The notes below the pieces were generated by a model. The model saw nothing but the letters and a program-made list of their open reading frames with translations, was not told the DNA's origin and searched no databases. Position numbers and translations under genes: made by a program. Source: Falsiroseomonas sp051859025 (GTDB lineage: Bacteria; Pseudomonadota; Alphaproteobacteria; Acetobacterales; Acetobacteraceae). From it: DNA of 64,000 nucleotides. The stretch spans positions 310,001-374,000 of the forward strand of contig NZ_JBHYGL010000012.1 of assembly GCF_051859025.1 (NCBI RefSeq), read 5' to 3'. This document shows positions 9,221 through 17,471 of this stretch, in pieces (within the stretch, counting starts at the first letter, position 1; each line of letters opens with the position of its first letter).

Positions 9221-9247
9221 GGGACCTCTCCCGGTCGGGACGGTCCC

Positions 9248-9275
9248 AGTATGGCTATGAAGTGATGAAAGTCAA
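9248..9275 (-). promoter_or_regulatory. Sigma70-like promoter of the RND efflux operon
   Basis: Read on the minus strand, TTGACT (9275-9270) and CATACT (9253-9248) are separated by 16 bases, a near-consensus -35/-10 pair in an AT-rich patch. It lies 28 bases before the adaptor start codon. The -35 box falls inside the putative TetR operator, which fits repression by promoter occlusion. Confidence 0.6.
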
Positions 9276-9284
9276 TAATCGTCA
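9263..9284. promoter_or_regulatory. Putative TetR operator at the efflux promoter
   Basis: A 22-base dyad with half-sites TGATGAA (9263-9269) and ATCGTCA (9278-9284). It matches the operator at the regulator's own start (9922-9943, read in the opposite orientation) at 16 of 22 positions, including both half-sites. It covers the -35 box of the efflux promoter. Confidence 0.6.
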
Positions 9285-9295
9285 GTCGACACCCA

Positions 9296-9922
9296 TCAGG
9301 GCCGCAGGGCGCGGAGGAGGAGGTCCACCATCGCCTCCAGGTCCTGCGCGAGTTCGGTGTCCGACTTGATGTTGGCCATGCATTCCGCGATCAGGCCGGG
9401 ATGCATGAAGGCGAGGGTCGCCTGCTTGATGGATTGCGCGGTGGTTTCGGGATCGATGCCGCCGAAATCGCCGCTGGCGATCCCGTCCATCACCACGTGG
9501 CGGATGGCGGTCTGGATGGCGTGGATGAAGTGTTCCACCACGCCCCAATGTTCCGCCATGGCGGCCGTCACCATGTCATGCAGCCGTCTTTCGCTGAAGA
9601 ACAAAGCCATGTGGCGCTGGTGGAGGGTGCGCAGCAGCAGGCGCAGGCGTTCGGGGGGCGTGCCGGGGCCGCGGGCGATGGTCCAGATATCGGCCTCCAC
9701 CCCCGTCAGCATCCGCGACGCGATGGCCTCGTTGATCGCGGATTTGGAGGCGTAGAAGCGGTAGATGTTGGCCGGCGACATGCCGAGTTCGCGGGCGATG
9801 TCGGCCACCGCGGTCTTCTGGTAGCCCATGGACCGGAACAGCGCCTCGGCCGTGTCCTCGATCCGGCGGCGGGTTTCCTCGGCGCTGGCCCCGCGGCGGG
9901 TGGGTTGGTCAATGGTATTCAT
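9296..9922 (-). CDS. TetR/AcrR family regulator of the RND efflux pair
   Basis: The 208-residue protein has an N-terminal TetR helix-turn-helix (RIEDTAEALFRSMGYQKTAVADIARELG, then SPANIYRFYASK at about residues 50-61). The all-helical ligand-binding C-terminal half is variable, as usual. It lies directly upstream of the efflux genes on the same strand, the normal setting for a local repressor relieved by pump substrates. A near-perfect 22-bp palindrome overlaps its own start codon and a related one overlaps the pump promoter, suggesting autoregulation plus control of the pump. The inducer is unknown. Confidence 0.93.
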   Translation of the reverse strand: MNTIDQPTRRGASAEETRRRIEDTAEALFRSMGYQKTAVADIARELGMSPANIYRFYASKSAINEAIASRMLTGVEADIWTIARGPGTPPERLRLLLRTLHQRHMALFFSERRLHDMVTAAMAEHWGVVEHFIHAIQTAIRHVVMDGIASGDFGGIDPETTAQSIKQATLAFMHPGLIAECMANIKSDTELAQDLEAMVDLLLRALRP

Positions 9923-9943
9923 GACGAATAACGTAATTCATCA
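9922..9943. promoter_or_regulatory. Putative TetR autoregulatory operator
   Basis: A 22-bp palindrome centred on ACGT: half-site TGACGAAT on the left and ATTCATCA on the right, with only two mismatched pairs. It begins at the first base of the regulator's start codon and extends into the AT-rich upstream region. The half-sites recur at the efflux promoter. Confidence 0.65.
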
Positions 9944-10010
9944 GTCATAAAATTACCAGCCTCCCGCTTCCGTCTTTTCAGGGTCCGCCGAACGGGTGAG
10001 ACTGCCGGGC

Positions 10011-10397
10011 ATGAACAGCCCCTACAGCTTCGACCACCTCCACCTCCGCAGCCCGGACCCGGAGGCCGCAGCGGCCTTCTATGTCTCGGCCTTCGGCGCT
10101 TCCATCAAGGCCCGCATGACGCCCGGCGGCAAGCTGCGCGTGGTGATGGACCTGCACGGCGTGCCGGTCTTCATCGAACAGGTGCCGGCGGACACCCATG
10201 CGCCGCCGAAGCCGCCCTTCCTGGGCATCGAGCATATCGGCCTGACGGTGCAGGACATGGACGCCGCCGTCGCTGACCTGGCCGCCAAGGGCGTGGCCCT
10301 GCTGGATGGCCCGCGGGAGGCCCGGCCTGGCGTGCGCATCGCCTTCTTCGCCGCGCCGGATGGCGTGCAGGTGGAACTGATCGAGCGCAAGGGCTGA
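10011..10397 (+). CDS. VOC (glyoxalase/bleomycin resistance) superfamily protein
   Basis: The protein of about 128 residues has a VOC beta-alpha-beta fold pattern: FDHLHLRSPDPEAAAAFYVSAFGA at the start, then LGIEHIGLTVQDMDAAVADLAAKG in the second module, ending VQVELIERKG. Candidate metal ligands are the early His (DHLHL), the His in IEHIGL and the Glu in VELIE. Members include lactoylglutathione lyases, dioxygenases and epimerases; which chemistry applies here cannot be told. The ATG at 10011 is preferred to the in-frame GTG at 9996 because the domain begins there. The MFS gene follows after 13 bases. Confidence 0.83.
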   Translation: MNSPYSFDHLHLRSPDPEAAAAFYVSAFGASIKARMTPGGKLRVVMDLHGVPVFIEQVPADTHAPPKPPFLGIEHIGLTVQDMDAAVADLAAKGVALLDGPREARPGVRIAFFAAPDGVQVELIERKG

Positions 10398-10410
10398 CCC
10401 TGCCCGCGCG

Positions 10411-11559
10411 ATGAGCACGCGCTGGCCACCGATCCTGGCGATCCTGGCTGGCGGCATCCTGGGCGCCGCGCAGATCGGCAAGGTGCCGGCGGCGATGACG
10501 ACCATCGGCGCGGAATTCGGCCTGGGCCTGGCGGGGGCGGCGCTGCTTGTCTCCCTGTTCGCGCTGATGGCGGCGCTCGGCGGGCTCGCGATCGGCCTGG
10601 CGGCAGCGCGGATCGGGCCGAACCGGGCGCTGCTGGCGGGGCTGGGGCTCGGCGCGGTGGCGGCCTTGGCGGCGGCGCTGGCGCCGGGGGCGGCGGCATT
10701 GCTGGCCGCGCGAGTCGCGGAGGGTGCGGGCTTTCTCCTGCTGACCGTCGCGGCGCCGGGGCTGATCGCGGGGCTCGCCACGGCGAGGGACCGGGCGACG
10801 GCCATGGCGATCTGGGGGGCCTATATGCCGCTTGGCGTCGCACTCGGCCTGGCGAGCGCGCCGCTGGTCGCGGCCTTCGGCTGGCGGGTTGCCTGGGCCG
10901 GGCTGGCGGCGCTGCTGGCGGTGGCGGGGATCGCCTGCTGGCGGATGGTGCCCCGGGCGCCCGTGGCGGCAACCGGCGCGTTTCAGCCGATGGGGCAGCA
11001 GGTGCGGGCGCTGGTGGCGGCGCGGCGGCCGCTGCAGGTCGCTTCCGCCTTCGCCACCTACAACATCATGTATCTCGGCATCGCGGCCTTCCTGCCGGCG
11101 CGGCTGGAAAGCCTGGGCGCCGGGACGGGCATGGCGGGCGTGGCGGCGGCGGTGGCGGCGCTGGCCAATGCGGGGGGCAATCTGGCGTCGGGCGCGCTGA
11201 TGGCGCGCGGCGTGGCGGCGGAACGGCTGGTGGTGGCCGGCGCGCTGGCGATGTCCGTCACCGCGGCCGGCGTCTACCTGGTGCCCTCCGCCATCGCGGC
11301 GACGGCGCTGGCGGTGCTGGCCTGCGGAGTCGGCGGGCTGGTGCCGGCTTCCTGCTTCGCCATCCTGCCGCGCGCCGTGCCATCGCCCGCGCTGGTGGCG
11401 CCGGCCGTGGGGCTGGTGATGCAGGGGAACAATCTGGCGCAGTTGTTGGCGCCGCCTGCCATCGGCGCGCTGGCCGCGATCGCCTGGCCACTGGCCGCGC
11501 TGCCCCTGCTGGCGGCAGGGCTGCTCGCCGCGCTGGCAGGGCGTGCGCTGACACGCTGA
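10411..11559 (+). CDS. Major facilitator superfamily (MFS) transporter
   Basis: The 382-residue protein is almost entirely hydrophobic, with about 12 predicted membrane segments. It has the loop region after helix 2 (GLAIGLAAARIGPNRALLAG) where MFS motif A lies, though the motif is degenerate. It is short but within range for CynX/NNP-type members. Substrate and direction are not evident. It starts 13 bases after the VOC gene and may be cotranscribed with it. Confidence 0.86.
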   Translation: MSTRWPPILAILAGGILGAAQIGKVPAAMTTIGAEFGLGLAGAALLVSLFALMAALGGLAIGLAAARIGPNRALLAGLGLGAVAALAAALAPGAAALLAARVAEGAGFLLLTVAAPGLIAGLATARDRATAMAIWGAYMPLGVALGLASAPLVAAFGWRVAWAGLAALLAVAGIACWRMVPRAPVAATGAFQPMGQQVRALVAARRPLQVASAFATYNIMYLGIAAFLPARLESLGAGTGMAGVAAAVAALANAGGNLASGALMARGVAAERLVVAGALAMSVTAAGVYLVPSAIAATALAVLACGVGGLVPASCFAILPRAVPSPALVAPAVGLVMQGNNLAQLLAPPAIGALAAIAWPLAALPLLAAGLLAALAGRALTR

Positions 11560-11661
11560 GTATACGCCGCGCGGGTCTTTTCGTGCGCGTGGGCAGCGCA
11601 TAGCCTTCGCCCATCGCGGCCCCTTCGACGGCTGCGCCCATCATCGACGAAGGGAGCATCC

Positions 11662-12477
11662 ATGAATCGCCGCGATATCTTCGGCCTTGCCGCCGGCGCC
11701 GCCGCACTGCCCATGCTGGGTTCCGCCGCGCAGGCGCGGCCGCTGGACCAGATCCTGTCCACCAAGCGGCTGCGCGCCGGCATCAACCCGACGTTGCCGC
11801 CGATGGGCCTGTTCAACGAACGCAACCAGATCGACGGCTTCGACGCCGACATCGCGCGGGAAATCGCGCGGCGGATGAATGTGGAGCTGGAGATCGTGCA
11901 GGTCGGCAGCCCCGACCGCATCCCCTTCCTGCAGTCGGACCGCATCGACATCGTGCTGGGCTCCATCACCCGCACGATCGAGCGCGCGCTGGTCATCGAC
12001 TACACCGTGCCGCTGCACACCCAGTCCATGGTGGTGCTGACGAAGCAGAGCGGGACGGCGGTGCCGATCAACACGCCGGCCGACCTGAATAATCGCGCGG
12101 TGCGGCTGGTGCAGGTGCGGGGCACCGTGGGCGTGCCCTGGATCCAGGCCAATGCGGCGCAGGCGCAGGTCACGCTGCTGGACAACTACCCAGACTGCTT
12201 CCGCGCGCTCGCCCAGGGGCGTGCCGATGCGATGGTGGATGTGGCGGAATCCATCGTCATCCCGATGCGCAACTTCCCGGTGCAGTGGAAGATCCTGGAC
12301 CAGGTGCTGGCCAGCTTCTGGGTCGGCATCGGCGTGCAGAAGGGCAATTACGCGCTCCGCGACGTGCTGAACGTGATCCTGTTCGAACTGCATCGCACCG
12401 GCTTCGTGAACACGACGTGGCAGAAGTATTTCGGCGTCCCGATGACGACGCCGATCCCCTTCAACCCGATGTTTTGA
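11662..12477 (+). CDS. Amino-acid-type ABC transporter substrate-binding protein (SBP family 3)
   Basis: The 271-residue protein has an N-terminal export signal with a twin-arginine-like start (NRRDIFGLAAGAAALP) ending near AQA. A periplasmic family 3 binding domain follows (LRAGINPTLPPMG, DGFDADIAREIARRM, DIVLGSITRTIERA, ending in a WQKYFG segment). It would deliver an amino acid, opine or related compound to the two permeases encoded immediately downstream. The matching ATPase gene is not adjacent but lies about 4 kb away, beyond an opposing operon. Start chosen at the ATG opening the signal sequence. Confidence 0.93.
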   Translation: MNRRDIFGLAAGAAALPMLGSAAQARPLDQILSTKRLRAGINPTLPPMGLFNERNQIDGFDADIAREIARRMNVELEIVQVGSPDRIPFLQSDRIDIVLGSITRTIERALVIDYTVPLHTQSMVVLTKQSGTAVPINTPADLNNRAVRLVQVRGTVGVPWIQANAAQAQVTLLDNYPDCFRALAQGRADAMVDVAESIVIPMRNFPVQWKILDQVLASFWVGIGVQKGNYALRDVLNVILFELHRTGFVNTTWQKYFGVPMTTPIPFNPMF

Positions 12478-12551
12478 TTCTCCCCACGACAACGCTGCGC
12501 TTTGCCGCGGGGACCCCGGGGATGGCGCCTTTCCCGGGAAAGTCGGTGCGT

Positions 12552-12576
12552 CCTGCCGTGGCAAAGCCACGGCAGG
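12552..12576. other. Strong intercistronic hairpin between binding-protein and permease genes
   Basis: CCTGCCGTGGC (12552-12562) and GCCACGGCAGG (12566-12576) form a perfect 11-bp stem around AAA. Flanking CTCCCC (12480-12485) and GGGGAG (12583-12588) could enclose it. No T-run follows. Such hairpins between a binding-protein gene and its permease genes commonly stabilise the upstream mRNA and lower downstream expression. Confidence 0.6.
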
Positions 12577-12616
12577 CTTGCGGGGAGCGACGAGTGGCTG
12601 AGGCACTGCTTTTCGC

Positions 12617-13285
12617 ATGACCCTGCAATACGGCCAGGTATGGCAATACCTTCCGGACTTCCTGCTGGGCGCGGGCATGGCGCTGTGGATCGCGGCCGTC
12701 GCCTTCGCGGGCGGGCTGGTGATCGGGCTGGTCGGCGCGGCAGTGCTGAGCTTCGGGCCGCGCGCGGCGCGCATCCCGGTGATCGCCTATGTGCGCTTCT
12801 TCACCTACACGCCGCAGCTCGTGCAGATCTTCTTCCTGTTCTTCGCCCTGCCGGAGATGGGCATCATCCTGTCCCCCGTCGCCGCCGTGCTGATCGGCAT
12901 GACGCTGAATGCCGGCGCCTACCTCACGGAGATCGAGCGCGCGGGGTTCGAGAGCGTGCCGCGCGCGGAACTCGACGCGGCGGAGACGCTGGGCTTCAGC
13001 CGCGCGCAGACGGTCTGGTACGTGATCGCGCCGCATGTCGTCCGCGCGCTGTATCCCGCCTTGTCCAGCCACTACATCATCATGACGCTCGGCACCTCCA
13101 TGGCCGCGATCTTCGGGGTGGAGGAGCTGACGGGCCGCGCGCTGAACGCGAATGCGATCAGCTTCCGGTCGGTCGAGATCTTCTCCATCGTCGCCGTCAT
13201 CTATATCGGGCTGACCATCATCGCCTCCGCCCTGTTGTGGCTGGTGGGGCGCTGGCTGTTCCGGGTGAAGGCGAAGGTGTTCTGA
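12617..13285 (+). CDS. Amino acid ABC transporter permease (HisM/GltJ family), first subunit
   Basis: The 222-residue inner-membrane protein carries the amino-acid permease pattern: YVRFFTYTPQLVQIFFLFFALP near the first third, LNAGAYLTEIERAGFESV, and the EAA cytoplasmic loop (ELDAAETLGFSRAQTVWYVIAPHVVRALYPAL) that docks the ATPase. Its stop overlaps the start of the second permease gene (TGATG). Together they should form the heterodimeric membrane channel of the importer fed by the binding protein upstream. Confidence 0.94.
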   Translation: MTLQYGQVWQYLPDFLLGAGMALWIAAVAFAGGLVIGLVGAAVLSFGPRAARIPVIAYVRFFTYTPQLVQIFFLFFALPEMGIILSPVAAVLIGMTLNAGAYLTEIERAGFESVPRAELDAAETLGFSRAQTVWYVIAPHVVRALYPALSSHYIIMTLGTSMAAIFGVEELTGRALNANAISFRSVEIFSIVAVIYIGLTIIASALLWLVGRWLFRVKAKVF

Positions 13286-13995
13286 TGTCGGCCTGGGACA
13301 TCATCCTCATGGAGGCCCCCAGGTTCTTCACCTGGTGGAACATGAAGTTCCTGCTGGAGGCGCTGGGCAATACGCTGCTCGCCTCCGTCGCGGGATGCGG
13401 GATCGGCTACGCGATCGGCTTCGTGATGTCGGTGCTGCGGCTGCCGCAGGTGATGCCGGTGGCGCCTGTGCGTGCTGCCGCGATCCTCTGGGTGGAAATC
13501 TTCCGCCGCATCCCCTTCCTGGTGCTGCTGCTGCTGGTCTTCTTCCTCAGCCAGTTCGCCAAGGTCGAGGCGCCGCTCTGGGTCATCGCCGTCACCGCGG
13601 TCGCGCTGCGCATGTCGGCACTCGCCGCGGAGAATATCCGCGCGGGGTTCGAGACGGTGAAGCGCACGCAGTGGGAGGCGGCGCTGACGATGAATATCGG
13701 CGCGCTGACGACGATGTGGCGGATCATCCTGCCGCAGAGCTGGCGGGTGATCCTGCCGCCCTCCATCGTCCATGTGCTGTCGATGGTGAAGGAGACGTCG
13801 CTGGTCAGCCAGATCGGCTTCATCGAGGTGACCTTCGCCGCGAAGATGCTGACGCAGCGCGGTTTCTCCGCGCTGCTGACCTATGGCACGGCGCTGGTGC
13901 TGTATTTCTGCGTGAGCTTCGTGCTGGCCAATCTCGGCCGCTACGCGGAGAGGCGCCTCACAAGCCGGAAGCCTTCATCGCTGCCCGCAGCATAG
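13285..13995 (+). CDS. Amino acid ABC transporter permease, second subunit
   Basis: The 236-residue protein begins at the ATG overlapping the preceding stop. It has the same layout as its neighbour: VEIFRRIPFLVLLLLVFFLSQ, RMSALAAENIRAGFETV, and an EAA loop (QWEAALTMNIGALTTMWRIILPQSWRVILP). The segment SMVKETSLVSQIGFIEV is typical of GlnP/HisQ-type subunits. Its last 38 bases overlap the 3' end of the convergent DapA-family gene, so the two operons meet tail to tail without a terminator between them. Confidence 0.94.
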   Translation: MSAWDIILMEAPRFFTWWNMKFLLEALGNTLLASVAGCGIGYAIGFVMSVLRLPQVMPVAPVRAAAILWVEIFRRIPFLVLLLLVFFLSQFAKVEAPLWVIAVTAVALRMSALAAENIRAGFETVKRTQWEAALTMNIGALTTMWRIILPQSWRVILPPSIVHVLSMVKETSLVSQIGFIEVTFAAKMLTQRGFSALLTYGTALVLYFCVSFVLANLGRYAERRLTSRKPSSLPAA

Positions 13996-14890
13996 CGGCC
14001 TCCTCGCCTTCCACCGGCGGCTGGGGCGGGCGGATGGCGGGGCAGGGGATGATGCCCATCTCAACGAGGCAGAATTTCAGCCGTGCGGTGGCGCGGCCGC
14101 CGGGGGGCGCGCCGTAGATCGCCTCCGCCAACGGTTCCAGTTGCTCATGCAGGGCGCGGGCGCCGGGCAGATCATTGGCGCGCACGGCGGCGTCCAGCGC
14201 CACGATCTCATCCGGCATCAGATCGGCGAGCGACACCAGCGATCCGTCGGAGCCATGGACGTAGCAGGCGAAGAGGTGTTCGTCGCCGGAGGCGCAGACC
14301 GCGACATCGGGGCGCTTCGCGCGCACCTGGCGGCGCAGCGCGTCATAGCCATCGACCTCCCAGCCGCCCTCCTTGATGCCCACGACTTCCGGGATGTCGA
14401 GCAGTGCATCCAGCGTGGACGGAGGAAACCCCATGCGGCCGGCGGCGTGGTGGGCCTGGAACAGCCAGATGGGCATCCCTGGCACGGCATCGCGGATGGT
14501 GCGGTGGTGGAGGACCGACTGCGCGGTGGAATGGGCGAGGGCGAAGCTGTTGGGCAGGAAGACCATGATGGCGTCGGCCCCGGCCTCCCGCGCCTCCCGC
14601 GCCTCGGCCGCGGCTTCCAGGCTGCTTTCGGCATTCACGCCGGCGACGACGATGCGCGTGGCGCCGACGGTCGCGACGGTCACCTCCACGGCGCGCTTCT
14701 TCTCGGCGCGGGACATGACGAAATTCTCGCCGGCATGGCCGTTCATCAGGACACCGGCGATGCCATCGCGCAGCGTGCAATGCGCAGTGTGCTTCGCATA
14801 GGCGTCCCAGTCCGGCGAGAAATCCTCGCGCATCGGCAGGACGGTCGAGGGATAGATGCCGTGAAACCGGGAAGAACCTTCGGGGATCAT
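13958..14890 (-). CDS. Dihydrodipicolinate synthase (DapA) family lyase/aldolase
   Basis: The 310-residue protein has the DapA/NAL TIM-barrel pattern: GHAGE (residues 51-55, equivalent to GTTGE) and the Schiff-base lysine K173 in VVGIKEGGW. The conserved tyrosine motif (YNxP) is not present; the matching stretch reads WLFQAHHAAGR, so the general acid/base must differ. Family members cleave or form 2-oxo-acids; some act as deaminases or dehydratases in hydroxyproline and sugar-acid pathways. The start codon overlaps the stop of the upstream amine-oxidase-type gene (ATGA), making it the last gene of the dehydrogenase operon. It probably acts on the imino or oxo product of that enzyme (inference). 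Confidence 0.87.
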   Translation of the reverse strand: MIPEGSSRFHGIYPSTVLPMREDFSPDWDAYAKHTAHCTLRDGIAGVLMNGHAGENFVMSRAEKKRAVEVTVATVGATRIVVAGVNAESSLEAAAEAREAREAGADAIMVFLPNSFALAHSTAQSVLHHRTIRDAVPGMPIWLFQAHHAAGRMGFPPSTLDALLDIPEVVGIKEGGWEVDGYDALRRQVRAKRPDVAVCASGDEHLFACYVHGSDGSLVSLADLMPDEIVALDAAVRANDLPGARALHEQLEPLAEAIYGAPPGGRATARLKFCLVEMGIIPCPAIRPPQPPVEGEEAAMLRAAMKASGL

Positions 14891-15996
14891 GCGGCCTTGT
14901 CCTTCGCCAGCAGGCGGTCGATGGGGAACAGCGGGAGTTCGGGCGCCTGCCCGCAGATGGCCTGGGCCAGAAGTTTCCCCATATAGGGGCCGCTGGTGTA
15001 GCCGGAATGGACGCTGCCGATGATCCAGGCATCCGGCACGCCGGGGATCGGGCCTATCGCCGGCAGGGCATCCGCCGTCTCCGCTTCCAGCCCCAGCCAG
15101 GACCGCACCACGCGCGCATCGCGCAGCGCCGGGATGGTATGTGCGGCCAGGCGGACATTGCCGAGGAAGCTGTCCGGCTTCACCGCCAGGCCGCCGCGCT
15201 CGCGATCCCCGATCCCCTGCCAGCCGCCGCCGATCAGCACCGTGCCATTGGCGTATTGCTTCAGGCTGAGCAGGCCGGAGGCGACGCCGAGCACCGTGCG
15301 CATCACCGGCGGCAGCCGTTCCGTGACGACCAGCTGGTTGATCAGCACCTTGATCGGCAGGTTGATCCCGAGCCAGCCCGCCATGTCCTGTAGCCACACG
15401 CCCCCGGCCAGCACCACGCGCGTGGCGCGAATCTCGCCCGCTTCCGTGTCGATGGAGAAGCCGGGCTGAATGCCGCGCACCGCCGTGTTCTCCCGCAACT
15501 CGACCCCGGCATGGAGCAGCGCGGGGCGGAAGGCGCGGCCTGTCAGGTAGGCGCTGGTGAATCCGTCGATGGGGCAATGGCCCGCGAGCAGCGCCTTGTC
15601 GGAGAGGCCGGGCTCGATCTCCCGCGCCCGGGCGGTGCTGACGATCTCGATCGGCGCGCCGGCCTGGCGGCGGAAATGCGCGCGTTCCTCCAGCATGGCG
15701 ATCTCATGCTCGGTGAAGGCAACGGAGAGGCCGGGGCAATCGACGGCCTGCACATGGCCGCCATCGCACCAATCGGCCATGCGCATCCACATCTCATGCG
15801 CGCGCAAGGCGTAGGGGACGAGGGCGGCGCGCGTCATCTGCATGGTGAGCGTGCCGGCATTGACGCCCGACGCCTCCCGGCAGATTTCGCCGCGGTCCAG
15901 CAGCACGACCTTCATGCCGGCGCGGGCCAGGTGCAGGGCGGTGCTGCAACCCATGACGCCGGCGCCGATCACGGCGACATCGAAGGGGGCCTTCAT
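14887..15996 (-). CDS. FAD-dependent D-amino acid/glycine-oxidase-like subunit (HcnC/LhpB-like)
   Basis: The 369-residue DAO-fold protein has an N-terminal FAD site (VAVIGAGVMGCSTALHLARAG), the FAD contact REASGVNAG, and a C-terminal FAD motif (WIIGSVHSGYTSGPYMGK). With the two upstream genes it matches the three-part architecture of hydrogen cyanide synthase HcnABC, opine oxidases and the D-hydroxyproline dehydrogenase of the lhp/hyp pathway, where this subunit oxidises the C-N bond. Start and stop overlap the flanking genes by four bases. The substrate is not decided by sequence; a D-amino acid, imino acid or opine is likely. Confidence 0.88.
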   Translation of the reverse strand: MKAPFDVAVIGAGVMGCSTALHLARAGMKVVLLDRGEICREASGVNAGTLTMQMTRAALVPYALRAHEMWMRMADWCDGGHVQAVDCPGLSVAFTEHEIAMLEERAHFRRQAGAPIEIVSTARAREIEPGLSDKALLAGHCPIDGFTSAYLTGRAFRPALLHAGVELRENTAVRGIQPGFSIDTEAGEIRATRVVLAGGVWLQDMAGWLGINLPIKVLINQLVVTERLPPVMRTVLGVASGLLSLKQYANGTVLIGGGWQGIGDRERGGLAVKPDSFLGNVRLAAHTIPALRDARVVRSWLGLEAETADALPAIGPIPGVPDAWIIGSVHSGYTSGPYMGKLLAQAICGQAPELPLFPIDRLLAKDKAA

Positions 15997-17471
15997 ATTG
16001 GTGCCGGCCTCGGCACGGGGATATCCGCGTAGTCGAAATCGCCGAGCAGCGCGTCCATCGCCACGGGGCGCAGCGGCACGCGGCCGGTGGCGAAGCCTGC
16101 CTTCTCCCGCCCTCCCACCCTGGCGGCCACGAGTTCCGCGGCGGCTTCCCCGCAGATGCGGCCCTGGCAGGGGCCCATGCCGCAGCGTGTGAACTGCTTC
16201 ACCTGGTTCATCGCGGTGGCGCCGTCGGCGACCGCGGATTCGATCTGCGCGCGGGTGACGCCCTCACACCGGCAGATGATCGTCTCGGCGGGGATCGCCG
16301 CCACCAGTGCCGGGCGCAGCGCCATCATCCGTGCCATGGCGCCGCCGGCGCGGGATGCGCGGGCGAAATCGGTGGCGGGGGTGGCGCGCGCGGCGGCGTG
16401 CGTGGCCGCGTCGATCAGGGCCAGGTCACGCATCGCCGCCAGCGCGGCCAGGCGGCCGGAGGCAGGGGCGGCCGCGGCGCCGCGCACGCCCGATCCATCG
16501 CCGCAGGCGTAGAGCTGCGCGATGGAGGTGCGGCGATCCTCGTCCAGCACGGGCACCCAGCCGCCGGACGGTGCCTCATAGCGGTGCGCGGCGCGGAAGG
16601 CGCGCGTCGCCTCCGTCGCGGGCACCAGGCCGTGGCCGATGGTCAGGGCGTCACACTCGATCACACGCTCCGCCCCGCCGGCGAGTGGCGCGACGCGGAT
16701 GCGGCGCAGCACGTCATCGCCTTCCGCCGCCACCACGCGATGCGCGGCCAGCACGGGCACGCCCTTGGCCATCAGCCCCGCGCGCCAGGCGGCGCCCCGC
16801 GCCAGCAGATCCGGCCGGGCCATCAGCGCGGGCAGCGCCGCGATCCATTCCGATGTGGCGGCCAGGTCCACCACCGCCGCGACCGTCGCGCCGGCCTTCG
16901 CGACCTTGGCGGCCACGGCATAGAGCAGCGGCCCCGCGCCCGCGACCACGACGCGCCTTCCCGGCAGCACGCCATTCGCCTTCAGCAGGATCGTCGCCGC
17001 GGCCAGGCCCAGCACGCCGGGCAGGGTCCAGCCGGGGAAGGGGATGATGCGTTCATGCGTGCCGGTGGCGAGCACCAGCGCGCGTGCCTCGGTGATGGTG
17101 TTGCTGCCATCCGGCGCCAGCGCATCCAGGCGGAAGAGCGCGGTCGCATCGCCGAGCGGCACCAGCGGCCCGCCGCCGACGCCCCAGACGCGATGGCCCA
17201 CCCTCACCACCGCGCCACTGGCTGCGAGGGAGGCGCGCAGTGCATCGCCTGCGTCGCGATCCGCGTCGCGCGGCATGGCGTAGCCCACGGGTGGCGCGCG
17301 ATAGACCTGGCCGCCCGGCGCGGGGCTTTCGTCGAACAGCACGACCTTCGCGCCGCGCCGTGCGGCCTCGGTCGCCGCGGCCATGCCCGCCGGGCCCGCG
17401 CCGAGGACGGCGATATCCACCACGCTGCCCGCAGCGATATCCACCACGCTGCCCGCAGCGATGTCGATCAT
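15993..17471 (-). CDS. FAD/NAD(P)-binding oxidoreductase with C-terminal Fe-S domain (HcnB/OoxA-like)
   Basis: The 492-residue subunit has a Rossmann FAD motif (VLGAGPAGMAAATEAARRG, from about residue 22), a second nucleotide-binding site (VVVAGAGPLLYAVAAKVAKAG), and a C-terminal bfd-like cysteine cluster (C400, C402, C430, C435; ICRCEG and CGMGPC). It would pass electrons between the amine-oxidising subunit and the small 2Fe-2S subunit. The ATG at 17471 overlaps the stop of the upstream 2Fe-2S gene. Just after the start, an 8-residue segment (DIAAGSVV) is encoded twice by a perfect 24-bp tandem repeat, extending the N-terminus before the FAD site. Confidence 0.88.
   Translation of the reverse strand: MIDIAAGSVVDIAAGSVVDIAVLGAGPAGMAAATEAARRGAKVVLFDESPAPGGQVYRAPPVGYAMPRDADRDAGDALRASLAASGAVVRVGHRVWGVGGGPLVPLGDATALFRLDALAPDGSNTITEARALVLATGTHERIIPFPGWTLPGVLGLAAATILLKANGVLPGRRVVVAGAGPLLYAVAAKVAKAGATVAAVVDLAATSEWIAALPALMARPDLLARGAAWRAGLMAKGVPVLAAHRVVAAEGDDVLRRIRVAPLAGGAERVIECDALTIGHGLVPATEATRAFRAAHRYEAPSGGWVPVLDEDRRTSIAQLYACGDGSGVRGAAAAPASGRLAALAAMRDLALIDAATHAAARATPATDFARASRAGGAMARMMALRPALVAAIPAETIICRCEGVTRAQIESAVADGATAMNQVKQFTRCGMGPCQGRICGEAAAELVAARVGGREKAGFATGRVPLRPVAMDALLGDFDYADIPVPRPAPI
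17413..17460. repeat. 24-bp perfect tandem duplication within the HcnB-like gene
   Basis: Two identical 24-base units occupy 17413-17436 and 17437-17460. The length is a multiple of three, so the frame is kept and the protein gains one extra DIAAGSVV unit immediately before its FAD-binding motif. The lack of divergence between copies suggests a recent slippage event. Confidence 0.92.

Noticed and set aside
12502..13284. Upstream extension of the second permease frame
   Set aside because: The frame is open but the translation is unlike a permease until the ATG at 13285, which overlaps the preceding stop.
14891..15577. Upstream extension of the DapA-family frame
   Set aside because: It runs antiparallel in another frame through the amine-oxidase-type gene; homology starts at 14890.
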